Assembly (NCBI RefSeq): GCF_017591435.1
Contig: NC_059283.1
Location: forward strand, 4,117,685 to 4,181,684
Length of the DNA stretch: 64,000 bases
Direction of reading: 5' to 3'
Source of the DNA: Portunus trituberculatus
Lineage: Eukaryota; Arthropoda; Malacostraca; Decapoda; Portunidae
Positions 32,521 to 45,012 of this stretch are shown here, piece by piece. The translations under genes were made by a program, and so were the position numbers. Every line of letters starts with the position of its first letter. Within the stretch, counting starts at the first letter, position 1. The notes beneath the pieces were generated by a model, which was given only the letters and a program-made list of their open reading frames with translations, searched no databases and was not told the DNA's origin.

Positions 32521-34270
32521 AGATTGAAATAACTTTAGTTGAAATAGAGGGAGTTAGTGTAGGTTTTATTTAGTTCGCGTTGATCGAAGTTGAAATAGAA
32601 AATATGTATAGGAAATAATTAGGTAGCGTTTGAAATTAGATTAAATAGTTTTGGAACTGTTCGTGTGGAAGAAATTGGTAGAATATATTAAGGAAGTAAT
32701 TACAAGGGTTCTCTTAAGACTCGTTCTGCTTGTATGGTTCGTGTATAGTATTTTGTGTGCATTTTTCCCTTTTTTTCCCATATTTTTTGGTGTTTCCTTC
32801 TATATATTAAGGAGAAACAAGAGCAGTCCTTCGTAGGTATAAGAATTTTAAGTCACTGGGGAGAAGAAAAAGGAATTACCAGGCAGATATTACACCAACG
32901 TGGAAGAAGAAGAAACAAAAGAGAACAAAAAAGCATCACATTGCTTACCTAACCATCATGACTCAACTGTAAACTACTGCTAAAAAAATATATCCAGAAA
33001 TAGCTCACTTTTTTTTCCCAGTAGTTAACACGAGTGCATATTTTACTTCTTGTTTATATATATATTTAATACTTCACTCTCCCATATCCTCGCTTCCGCT
33101 TGTTGTCCTTGTCTTCGTGTCCATGTGCCAATCCTCCCCCTCCCCTCTCCCTCCCGCATGTGTATGACCCTCCCTCCCTCTCCCTCCGTGTGACATGACA
33201 CTTCCCCCCCCTCCCCTAAGTGTCATGCACCCCCTCCCATCCTGTGTCACGTCCCCAGGCCACCAGTGTCAAATATGTGTGTGTGTGTCAAACAAAAAGT
33301 ATATAGACCAAAAAGAAACTTGTGTGTTGGGATCCGCCGTGTCCCCAAGGCGGCCTCGGCCCCGGCACGTGCAAGAAGGAGGGTGAGTGGCGGTGGTCAA
33401 GCTCTCGTGGGCGTGGAGAGAGTGGGCGGCCCGGTGCTCGGCTATGTGGGGCGTGGGCGGGGGGAGGTGAGAGGAGAGCAGCAGTAGCAGCAGGGGGAGA
33501 GGGAAGGACACAGTTTGCTCCTTCCCTCTCCCTCCTGGCATCATCACGCCCCCAGAGGAACTGAAAGAGTCCTCCCTAGGATGGAGAAGAGGGAGAGAGT
33601 CCAGGAGTGAAGGAGAGCTTGCCACGCCGCCCACCTCCGGACTTTTGGCTCTGCTGGGGCGGAGCGCGGCCTTGGCGTAGCTGATAGTGGCGAGGCGCGG
33701 ACTGCCTCCTGGCGAGTCCGGCCCCAGAGTCGAGCCCTCAGAGTAGTGGTTGTTCAAGGACCTTCAACAGAGAAAGAGAGAAAACCAAGAATAAACCTGA
33801 CTACTTTCTTCGGATTTTTTCTCCCAGAATGATTACTGTTCTACATATTTCAGCAATGTACTCTGTTTTGATACAGGTGGCTTTCTGATACAGGACATTT
33901 CCCAATTCCATGCATTGTAGCTTAGAATTGTAGCCAACAAGACAAACTTCTTTTTTTCCAATGTCCCATTCGCAACACTGACCTTGATTTCCTTAAGTCA
34001 AAGCCCCGGCAGGGCCCGTCCCTCGCCGCCTTGGTTCAGAGCGTGTTGTCTCGCCACAGTCGAGGTCAGGCCGTGCGAGGCGGCGAGGACGCGGGACATC
34101 AGTAGACACTGTGTTGATCCCCAACCTCGGAACAGACCCGACTGATTCTACTGTCATTTTGATACATCCATGCGCAGTTTTTGTTTTTACTTATGTCAAG
34201 ATTTTTCCACCAGACTCTGATACTTCTCACTAAAGCCATATCCTGTTTTCAAAATTTACACTCTCCCCTG

Positions 34271-34366
<96 letters not shown>

Positions 34367-34869
34367 ACATCTCTTCTGATTCACCTCGGGACTGCAATGG
34401 ATTTGCACAGAAACCAAGATTCTGCACTTTTATATAATATTTATGCATTTACCCCATGCATGGACTATTTTATTATGATTAATTTAATCATAATGCATTA
34501 CAGTACCGTACTGCTCACATTCCTTGGGTTGATTAGGCTATGGCATGATACATTGTTGTTGATAATGATCCACATCTTTTGTGTGTACATAGTCAGGAGC
34601 CAAGCTTACAGTGCTGTCTTTGCTCAGTCGAACATTTCACTGAATGTCAGTCAGTTCCCTTGGGAAGGTTCAACAAGTTTTCAAGAGAAATTACATTGAG
34701 GGCCTCCAGTTGTCAGTTCCCAGTCCCTGTAATGAGGAGGCGCCTCCCTAGTGTGTCCCTCACCGCCCCTGCCCCTGGACCCCGCTGAGCAGGCCCGTCT
34801 TTGGCCCCCTCATCCCACCATGACCAACCTATCGCTCTAACCTCTCGTCCCTCCCCCGCGGCGGGACAG

Positions 34870-34989
34870 GCGAGTGGCTGTCATCCGCGGCCGAGTGGTG
34901 ACGCCGCAGGGCCAAGGCATCGCTGGGGTGCGCGCCAGCGTCGACAAGGAATCCCGCTTCGGCCTCACCGCCACCAGGAAGGGAGGATG
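34870..34989 (+). CDS. Ten-a: Teneurin exon 5: transthyretin-like domain
   Basis: Residues 188-227 form the core beta strands of the transthyretin-like (carboxypeptidase-regulatory-like) domain: RVAVIRGRVV, then GQGIAGVRASVDK and SRFGLTATRKGG. The acceptor ACAG ends at 34869; the donor is GTGAGT at 34990. The final TG plus the first base of exon 6 make Trp228 of the conserved GGWFDV motif. The last 29 bases and the donor are duplicated 109 bp downstream (35070-35184), giving a decoy donor at 35099. A (GT)n tract begins 10 nt into the intron. Codons are GC-rich at third positions, as in the other exons and unlike the flanking DNA. Confidence 0.94.
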
Positions 34990-34997
34990 GTGAGTAC

Positions 34998-35043
<46 letters not shown>

Positions 35044-35106
35044 GTGAGAGGAGAATGTTGTTCTCTTATGGCCTCACCGCCACCAGGAAGGGAGTATGGT
35101 GAGTAC

Positions 35107-35158
<52 letters not shown>

Positions 35159-35184
35159 GTGAGAGGAGAATGTTGCTCTCTTAT
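34961..35184 (+). repeat. Tandem duplication of the 3' end of exon 5 with its donor
   Basis: Copy 1 (34961-35069) holds the last 29 bases of exon 5, the donor, a (GT)n tract and a TATAGTGAGAGGAGAATGTTG tail. Copy 2 (35070-35184) repeats it with a longer (GT)n and only two obvious substitutions (GAGGATGG to GAGTATGG; GTTCTC to GCTCTC). The copied donor is at 35099. Confidence 0.93.
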
Positions 35185-35671
35185 ATAAGCTTCTCTCTGT
35201 AGTGTTCCTTCATCAACCGCCCTGGGAGGAAGGAATATGAAGAGAGAGAGAGGAAGTGGGAGACAGTGAGTGAAAGCTGAGAAGGGAGTTGATGGAAAAA
35301 GGACTTCCGTGTACTGATGGGGAGGCAAAATAGTCACCCGTTCTTTCTTTCAAATAACAAAACTTTCCACATATAAGAAAAAAGAAAAAGAATCAGAAAA
35401 TAAGAATGAGGCCACGTTGCTTATTATAGCTTCATGTTCCCTTCTCCTTTTCCTCCTCCTCCTCCTCCTCCTCCTCCTCCTCCTCCTCGTCCTCCTCGTC
35501 CTCCTCGTGCAACGCTAGCCACGCCGCGGAAATAATTAAGGGGCAGGTGAAGTTCCCGGATGTTACCTGTCCAGTACACGTCTGGCTGCGTCTCACTGCC
35601 GTTCCTGGAAATGGTGACTAGTAAAGGAGCGGCGGTGCTTTGTCATTTGCCTCATATCCTTTATCTTCCAT

Positions 35672-35718
<47 letters not shown>

Positions 35719-35809
35719 GATAAAACTGCGCAACACAAATACTGTATGTGTAAAGAATTTTGTGTTGCATGTCATCTGAGAGTCCTTTATGTACGAACAC
35801 TTGCAGTAT

Positions 35810-35865
<56 letters not shown>

Positions 35866-35992
35866 AACAGCACAGTCCTCAATGTCTCCTCCTCCTCCTC
35901 CTCCTCCTCCTCCTCCTCCTCCTCCTCCTCCTCCTCCTCCTCTACTTCCTAGCACACTCTTTGACCACTCGACAATGTAACTCATCAGGTGG

Positions 35993-36089
<97 letters not shown>

Positions 36090-36154
36090 TTCTTCTTCTT
36101 CTTCTTCTTTACACACAAAGGTTGCCAAAGCTACGAACACATATTGTAGTATTT

Positions 36155-36444
36155 GTGTGTGTAATTCACCTCGGTCGTCTGCTGGTCATCCACCCAGTCT
36201 TCACCATTACGGAGCGAGCTCAGAGCTCATAGACCGATCTTCGGGTAGGACTGAGACCACATCAACACACAACACACACCGGGAAAGCGAGGCCACAACC
36301 CCTCGAGTTACATCCCGTACCTATTTACTGCTAGGTAAACAGGGGCCACACATTAAGAGGCTTGCCCATTTGCCTCGCCGCTTCCTGGGACTCGAACCCG
36401 TCCCTCTCGATTGTGAGTCGAGCGTGCTAACCACTACACTACGC

Positions 36445-36446
<2 letters not shown>
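36155..36446 (-). mobile_element. tRNA-derived SINE, subfamily A
   Basis: The minus strand carries GCGTAGTGTAGTGGTTAGC (box A), a CTCGA/TCGAG stem around a loop with CAC, and GGTTCGAGTCC (box B). The body shares GTACGGGATGTAA and CCGAAGATCGG with the copy beside it. It ends in a short ACACAC tail. The head differs enough from its neighbour to be a separate subfamily. Confidence 0.75.
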
Positions 36447-36477
<31 letters not shown>

Positions 36478-36479
<2 letters not shown>

Positions 36480-36764
36480 CACTGTTTGATCTGCTGCAGT
36501 CTCTGACGAGACAGCCAGACGTTACCCTACGGAACGAGATTAGAGCTCATTATTTCCGATCTTCGGATAGGCCTGAGACCAGGCACACACCACACACCGG
36601 GACAACAAGGTCACAACTCCTCGATTTACATCCCGTACCTACTCACTGCTAGGTGAACAGGGGCTACACGTGAACGGAGACACACCCAAATATCTCCACC
36701 CGGCCGGGGAATCGAACCCCGGTCCTCTGGCTTGTGAAGCCAGCGCTCTAACCACTGAGCTACC

Positions 36765-36767
<3 letters not shown>
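36478..36767 (-). mobile_element. tRNA-derived SINE, complete copy, subfamily B
   Basis: About 290 bp. Read on the minus strand, it has perfect pol III boxes (TAGCTCAGTGG at 36752-36762, GGTTCGATTCC at 36708-36718), a near-complete cloverleaf with a CAC loop, and a ~215-bp body ending CAGTGAAACACAC. It then runs into (AC)n (36447-36477). It is continuous with the next SINE, so it is a retroposon rather than a tRNA gene. Confidence 0.8.
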
Positions 36768-36816
<49 letters not shown>

Positions 36817-36818
<2 letters not shown>

Positions 36819-36905
36819 CACTGTTTGATCTGCTGCAGTCTCCGACGAGACAGCCAGACGCTAACCTACGGAACGAGCTCAGAGCTCATTATTTCCCATC
36901 TTCGG

Positions 36906-36908
<3 letters not shown>
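36817..36908 (-). mobile_element. tRNA-derived SINE, 3' fragment
   Basis: Matches only the tail end of the complete copy (CACTGTTTGATCTGCTGCAG to CTTCGGAT, with few differences). The head side is replaced by a (GT)n tract (36909-36961); another tract (36768-36816) separates it from the complete copy. Confidence 0.75.
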
Positions 36909-36964
<56 letters not shown>

Positions 36965-37443
36965 AAGGGGATATGAAAAGGGTTGTTGTTGTTGTTGTTT
37001 ATGTTTCTTTATGATTGTTTCATTTATTTATTCATTTACTTTTTCATTTTATTTATTTATATATTTATTTATTTCTATTTATTTATTTATTTTATTTTTT
37101 TTTTTTTTTGTTATTGTAGAGGTTGTTGTAATGCGGATTTAGGATTACATGTTTTCGCACTGTTAATGTTTTTTTTTTCTGTTATTTTTTTTAGGGTGTT
37201 ATTTTGTATTACTTTTATCAGTTTTCCTTTTTTATTTTTTTATTTGATTTGATATGAGTTGCTATGTATTTAATTGTGTATATATTATTATTTATTTCTT
37301 CATTTACTTTTTTTTTTTTTTACTTATTTGTTCATTTATTTTTTCATTTATTTCTTGTGCACTTTATTTTATTCATTCATCTATTTTTATTCGTTTGTTG
37401 TTGACTACGTCTCTGTTTGTTGTGCGCTACGTGTTCTTGCATC

Positions 37444-37530
<87 letters not shown>

Positions 37531-38640
37531 ACGTGGATTATTGTCTCGTAAAAATTTATGACGTGGAATTTAAGCAATGAGAAATGTAAAAGTTGTACGG
37601 AAAATATGGGAATTGAGGTATTTCTGTGACGCTTTTAATAAAGGAAATATTCGAGATGAAAAAAAAAAAAGATATCTACACACAAACTGAAAATAATTTA
37701 TACGAGACTCTGCAAATAGTACAGAAATTAAGAATGAAAAAATCCAGCGTCCAATTATATGAAAAATGGAAATGCAAAAATGAAGCAGAGAAAAGTTTTA
37801 GGAATAATAATAATAATGGGGAAAAAATAACGTATCATGCATTTGAGCTTGGAATTTTCCATATAAGCCCCTTTTTTCAGGAAATACAAAATGAAAAAAG
37901 AATGAAACAATTTAGTAAACAGTTGCATTCAAAACTAATAAATGGATTAAAGATTGAGTGGAATGGAAATGGAATTGTGAAATGGTATAGATGAAAAGAG
38001 TGGCTGGCTGAAAAAATAAATAAATAAATAGAAAAAGATAAACATGACGAAAATGGTAAAGATTGAAATGAGAGACTGAAAAAAAAGTGAAGCAAACGAA
38101 ATATAACGAATATCAAAATTAGAATGTAGAATTATTGCCGCGAGTCTTTCAGTTAACACCAAGAAATCAATATTAGATAAGACCCACAATAATAGAATGG
38201 AATTAAACCCCCTTAATCGTAAAATATCCTTGAAGAAAAAAGATCATACAACCACCGGAAGAAATATTTAATCAGGAAGAAAAATTGAAGTTACATCTTA
38301 TCTACAAAATTCAACTGAGTAAATAGAATTCCTTCAGAGAGAGAGAGAGAGAGAGAGGACGCTTGCTCTAATTTAACTCACTTTATTCCTTGACACGTTT
38401 TAGGACCAAGATTCTTTTAGCGCTCGAACAAGGAACCGAAACCAGGTGATGTACGAGCGTGTGTCTTGCGTGTGTCGTGTCAGAAACTCGTCCTCAGAGC
38501 GACTCTCTTTTTTCGCCCTGGTACTCGCCCTGCGCCGCAATGCTCGTTTAGATAACACTGATAACACACCGCGCTCTCTCCTCCTCCGGCGCCCTGTTCG
38601 TTATCTCACCCTTGATTAAATTTTGTTTGATTACAGTTTT

Positions 38641-38688
<48 letters not shown>

Positions 38689-38838
38689 AGGACGAACTCT
38701 GTTTTTACTGTCATAACTACTTTTGCAATGCTAATATTAGTGCTATCTCTACTACTGATATTACGATACCGCGTTTACCACGAATATCGATGATAATGAT
38801 GATGATGATGATGATGATGATGATAACAATAATAATTG

Positions 38839-38887
<49 letters not shown>

Positions 38888-38990
38888 TAATAATAATAGT
38901 AATAATAATAATAATAATAATGATAATAGTAATAATGATAATAATAATGATAATAATAATAATAATAATAATAATAGTAATAGTAATAAC
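38641..38990 (+). repeat. Trinucleotide cluster (ACT)n, (GAT)n, (AAT)n
   Basis: (ACT)n 38641-38690, (GAT)n 38792-38823 and imperfect (AAT)n 38830-38990 with GAT and AGT variants. The AAT tract is ~160 bp. Confidence 0.9.
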
Positions 38991-39075
38991 ACTAATACAA
39001 TATTCATGATAATTTTGTAGAATTTCAATTAATCTAAATCCACGGAAGTAAGAACATTAATCCAGAGAGAGAGAA

Positions 39076-39217
<142 letters not shown>

Positions 39218-40626
39218 CAAGAAATCCCACATATTACTGAACAGACAAACGTGAATGTTACGCCGCACCTCGCGTGGCTGTATTTTTCCTCCAGGATGAA
39301 CACTAACATGGCGGGGGCGTGGCGGCGGTGTTTATACTGGACACTCCATTCTATTTTGTAACTCCCAGGATGGACGAGGAGGCGGCGGCGACTGTCCTCA
39401 CCTGTCCGCCGCGCTGCTATGAACACACGTCCCGACGACATAACCCTGGAATTATTTAGCCGCGTGGTGATGCCGTACGTGGAGATTTTGCCTTCCCTTC
39501 TAGGATTAATTCAGGCTTCTGTCGTGGTGGATATGGAAAGTAAATAGGAGAGAGGAATATTGTCCACGTTCCTCTCCACTCCTGTCCACTCCAAGCTTGC
39601 TCTCTTTCTCCCTCTCCACGTTTCTGTCCACATTTCCTTGTCCTCGCTCACCCGCTAACTAATCAAGTAGTGAAATGTGTGTCCGCGCGCGTGTGTGTTG
39701 GTGTTTGTGTCTCGTCCCAGAGGTCAGGGTTCGATTCTCAGCGTTGTGCACTTATACAAACTAGTCGCATCACCTGCTAATAGAGAATGAAAGGATAATC
39801 TATTGAGTTTACCTGTGTGTGGATGCAGTGGTGCCGTGTCTGAGCCGTGAGATGGTCCGAGAATTACTGGTATATTTTAGGATTCAAGTCTGACATGGGA
39901 GATATAAGGAATAGATGCAAAGTTTTCCCTGTTTTATTCTTCTTGTTGAGTTTGATGAAGAAGGAAGGAAAGAACGTGAAATTGAAGAATGAAGTGAAGA
40001 AATTAAAGAAATTAGTAATGTTTGATGATGAAGCAAATTAGTAAAGGAAGATAGAAAAATAAATAGAATTGAATGGCGAAACTGAGCAAAGTGAAATTAA
40101 ACGATGAAATAAAGAAGGAGAGAAAGAAAATTATATTGAAATTAAATAGTGTAGTAAAGAAATAAGAAAATACTTGAAATTGATTTGTGCTGTAAAAGAG
40201 TAAGGTAAAGTAAAAATCTTGAAATGTAACGATTAAGTCAAATAACAAGAAAAAAATGGCAATAAATTCAACACAAAATAAGAAAAAGCAAATAGGTAAA
40301 GAAAGGAAAGAGAAACCATTTAGAGGGAAACTTGTGTATTTCCCCAAAGTTACAAATTTAAGTGCAAATGGAAAGTTTATTCTTGTTCTTCAGCATGCGA
40401 GAAAATTGTACGGCAGAGGAAGTAAGTTAAGGAAGGGGAAAAAAAACACGAAAAAGAAACAAGTATTTTTCCGGGACACAAATAGGAATAGTCAAAGGAT
40501 GAGTTTAAATTGCATAGCACTCAGGAAACTTTAAGGTAGAAGAGGGAAAAAGGGAAAAGGGAAAGAAAAAAAGGAGGAAATGTATTTTGCTTTAGGTACA
40601 AGTAGTGGAGTCAAGATACGTGTTTG

Positions 40627-40676
<50 letters not shown>

Positions 40677-41788
40677 GGTGGACACGTATACAGAAAGAGA
40701 AAAATTAGAAATATGCTATAGTAATTAACCGAGAAAGAAAAAAAGGAAAGAAAAAAATCAGCTAGTGAATTCTTAGACCAACAATGGAAATGGAAACGAC
40801 GAATCACAGAATAAAGGAGAAGGAAGAGAAAATGGAGATAAAAGAGAAGGAAAGGAATATCACGTAAAGCCAGAGAGGTAAAGAGAGGAATAGGTAAATG
40901 AGTAAAAGAAAAAGGAGAAAGGAGTAGAGGAAAAGAATAGGAAGAACATCAAGATAGGAAATAAACAAAACTAATGAAGGAAAAGGAATGAAAGGAGGAA
41001 GACAAGAAGAAAAGGGCAAAAAGGAAAGTAATAGAAAGAAAACAACATAGAAGATAAACAAAGACAGAGATGGAATGAAAAGAAGAAACAAAAATACAAG
41101 AAGCAAGCAAAAACACAGAAACTAAATAAAAGAAGATGGGAAGGAGAGAAAAGAAGAGAATCATAAGAATAAACTGAAAGCAAATAAGAAAGAAAGGAAA
41201 ACAAGAAAAGAGGAAAGAAAAGAACGATAAAGGACAGAAACCACAAGTGAACGAAAAAGGGAATAGCAAGAAGAGAAGAAGGATAACGAGAGAAAGAAAA
41301 CTAGAATAAGGAAGGAAGAGAAGGAACAAAACAAGATGATTATTAAAAAATGAAAAGAAAAAAAGAGGAGAAGGAGGAGGAGGAGGAAAAAACAAGATTA
41401 TTATACCCAAAAAAAAAAGAAAAGAAAAAGAGAAAGAGAAGTAAATAACGAGAAGGGTACGAAAGTAAACCACAAGTAAACGAAGGCATGGGCAGGGGAG
41501 GAGGTAAATCGAGAAAGTGCATCCTGGGAAACACTCTAAGAGCGCATCTCGTTAACCCCTCGAGCCGCGGGAACATGGGATGTGTTTTCAGTTTATTATC
41601 CTGCCTGCCATTGACTCAGGCGATGGCTAACCCCCGTACCCCCCACCCACTCCTCCTCCTCCTCCTCTCCTCCTCCTCCTCCTCCTCCTCCTCCTCCTCC
41701 TCCTCCTCCACCGTTGCTCAGTTCCTCCTCGCCCCACCATGCTTTTTTTTTTTTTTTTTTACATCTTTTTCCTCCATTGTTCGTTTTC

Positions 41789-41820
<32 letters not shown>

Positions 41821-42104
41821 CAGGAGGGAGTAGACACGAAATTACTGATAAATTGAGTGAAAGTTGAGGGAATTTAACAGAGAAACGTGCAAAGGTCAGA
41901 CAAAAATATAACTGTCTATCTAAACCCTGTAAAAAAAACTAATAAACTAGATAGATAATAAACAAACAACTATCTCCACTTCCTCTTATAATAGATGAAT
42001 AAATAGATAAATAAATAGATAACAGTAACAAGTAAACACAAGAAAAAAATGAAGATTCAGTTGTATATCCAATTAATTAACAACACTCGACCTGCTTCCG
42101 CTTT

Positions 42105-42163
<59 letters not shown>

Positions 42164-42279
42164 AATACCCTGCATGACGTTCTGTGAAATTGTCGTTCTC
42201 AAACCAATACAGGCACCGTCATGTTACTGAATTTTTCTCCTTCATGAACAAGCCTCCTTGATTCTGACGCGCCACCAGC

Positions 42280-42352
<73 letters not shown>

Positions 42353-42390
42353 AGGTGAAGAAATAGATAAATTGATTGAAGAAGGAATAG

Positions 42391-42439
<49 letters not shown>

Positions 42440-42452
42440 AATAAATAAATAG

Positions 42453-42506
<54 letters not shown>

Positions 42507-43202
42507 GGAGGTAAAGGAATACATAAATCGACAGAAGGAGGAATATGGAGGCAGAGCAAAAGGGAGCTACAGAAGAAAAAGATAATGAAAATAAATAGGA
42601 AGAAAAAAGGAGATTTGAAATGGAATAATGAGGGAGGTAGGACGGATAATAGAAGAGAAAATAAGGGAAAAAAAGAAAACCAGAGAATAACAAAGAATGA
42701 ATGATATAAAGGGAAATAATAAAATAGAGAAAGTAGGGAGGAAGAGAAAGGAGTGATGGAAAGTAGAGAAGGAGAAACACGGAAGTAGGAGAGAAAGAAA
42801 GAGATGATGATGCATTCACGGAGAAAAATGAACAGTGTAATGAAGTTCTCGTGTAATTAACTGTTCATTAGGATCTCTCATTGTTGGTTTTTCTTTTCTC
42901 TTTAATAATCCTATGTATTCTCTTCCTGAGGGATTCGTGGACGTAGAGAAGACTTGCTATTTTCTATCCTCTTCTCCCGCTCATAGTTTACCAATAGAAG
43001 TACAGATTTGAGCACTATGTCTTCCTTTCCTCCTCCTCCTCCTCCTCCTCCTCCTCCTCCTCCTCCTCCTCCTCCTCCTCCTCGGTTACTCTTATTCCTG
43101 CTACTGTTAATGTTGTTACTACTACTACTACATTCATTACTGTTATTATTACAACCATCGCTACTACCATTACAAATATTACTACTATAACAACAACTGC
43201 TA

Positions 43203-43422
<220 letters not shown>

Positions 43423-43535
43423 AAATCTGCATTCATTCCTGGCTCTGTATTGTCATCTTGTTCCGTACGAGACTCAAGAAAAATTCCCGTCATTTTCTTA
43501 CCTGCCAACGGGGAAAGTAATTAGGCATCAAGGTA

Positions 43536-43576
<41 letters not shown>

Positions 43577-43591
43577 CCACACACGCTCATG

Positions 43592-43623
<32 letters not shown>

Positions 43624-43761
43624 GAACAAAGGGAACGGAGGTGAAGGGGGAGAGCGGGAGGGAGAAAGAGGGAGGTGATATTTCTAACTACTGAAAAAAA
43701 AAGCAACTGTGAATCACGAAAAATTAAACAAAGCAAGAATTAAGTTGAAAATGTTATCCTG

Positions 43762-43820
<59 letters not shown>

Positions 43821-44796
43821 ATGCATATGTGGGAAGACAAAGGAAAGCTTAACGTAAATTAACGAAGGGGCAGAATAGAGAAAGAGATAACGAAAGATGA
43901 GATAAAGGAAAGATTAATGAAGGCGAAGGAAGCAAGTGGAAAAACGTGACCGCTGATGAAAAGAAAGACAAAGAAAGAAGAGAATAACAAAAGAATGGAA
44001 AAGGGAATAACAAAGAAATATTTATACAAACGCGTTTACCGGTAAAAAGGAGAAGAAAGACACGAGAAGAGAGAGAGAAAAAGAAGAAACAAACCCAAGC
44101 ACTTGCAAATGTCAAAAGAGCATTGTAACCCGCGAGACAAAAAAAAAAAAATGAGAAAGAAAAAGAAATGAAAAATAAAAACTCACTTATTGTGCCACAC
44201 AATGACAATATCCTTACCTTCCTACACATCCTTCCTACATCCTATACAAGGAAAGGAGGACGACATTTCTTCTTCTTCTTCCTCCTCCTCCTCCTCCTCC
44301 TCCTTCTCCTCCTCCTTCGAATGTCTACAAATTTTATTGCGTTCGATGATGTGATAAGTGACATGACGGACAGAGAAGGAAGAGGAGGAGGAGGAGGAGG
44401 AACATGAACAAGAAGAACTGAAGGACGTGAAATGTTTCTGCGTATATATACTTTTTTTTCTCTTCCATGTATTTTCTTCTTTATTTTCGTGTCTCGTAAT
44501 TGCTAAAGAAGAGGAAGAGAAGAAGGAAGAAGAAGAGAAGACACGCCTGAGAGCTATGCGAAGGAGGCGGAGAGACAGTTGGAGATAGAGGAGGAGGAGG
44601 AGGAGGAAAAGAGCTGAAGAAATAGGAGGAAGAAAGGCAGGTGAAGGAGGAGATGGAGGAAAAGGAGGAGACGAGAGATGGAGATAAAGAACAGACAAAG
44701 AATAGAAGACACAGTTAAAGATGGAAGAGAAAAAGAAGAGGAGGAGGAGGAAGAGAGGGGAGGGATATGAATTCAGAAGATAGAAGTCAGTTATTA

Positions 44797-44798
<2 letters not shown>

Positions 44799-44871
<73 letters not shown>

Positions 44872-44943
44872 AAGGGGGGGACGTTCCATGCTTTCAATTT
44901 CACTTCACTCTGAAACATTCTATTCACGCAGGCAGAACCGCAT

Positions 44944-45012
<69 letters not shown>
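44799..45012 (+). repeat. Inverted pair (CT)n / (GA)n
   Basis: A (CT)n of ~70 bp (44799-44869) and a (GA)n of ~66 bp (44947-45012) are complementary, with a 77-bp spacer. Confidence 0.93.

Noticed and set aside
33330..33385. EGF-like fragment (CPQGG...GTCKKE) ending in a GGTGAGT donor
   Set aside because: It has only two cysteines, no clear acceptor, and falls where the teneurin protein has no EGF repeat.
36690..36768. A tRNA-Val(CAC) gene on the minus strand
   Set aside because: The fold and pol III boxes are good, but the sequence continues into a SINE body shared with neighbouring copies, and the acceptor pairing is offset by one base.
40256..40534. 92-codon Lys-rich open frame on the + strand
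   Set aside because: It lies in A/G-rich intron DNA where open Lys/Arg/Glu frames are expected by chance, with no homology.
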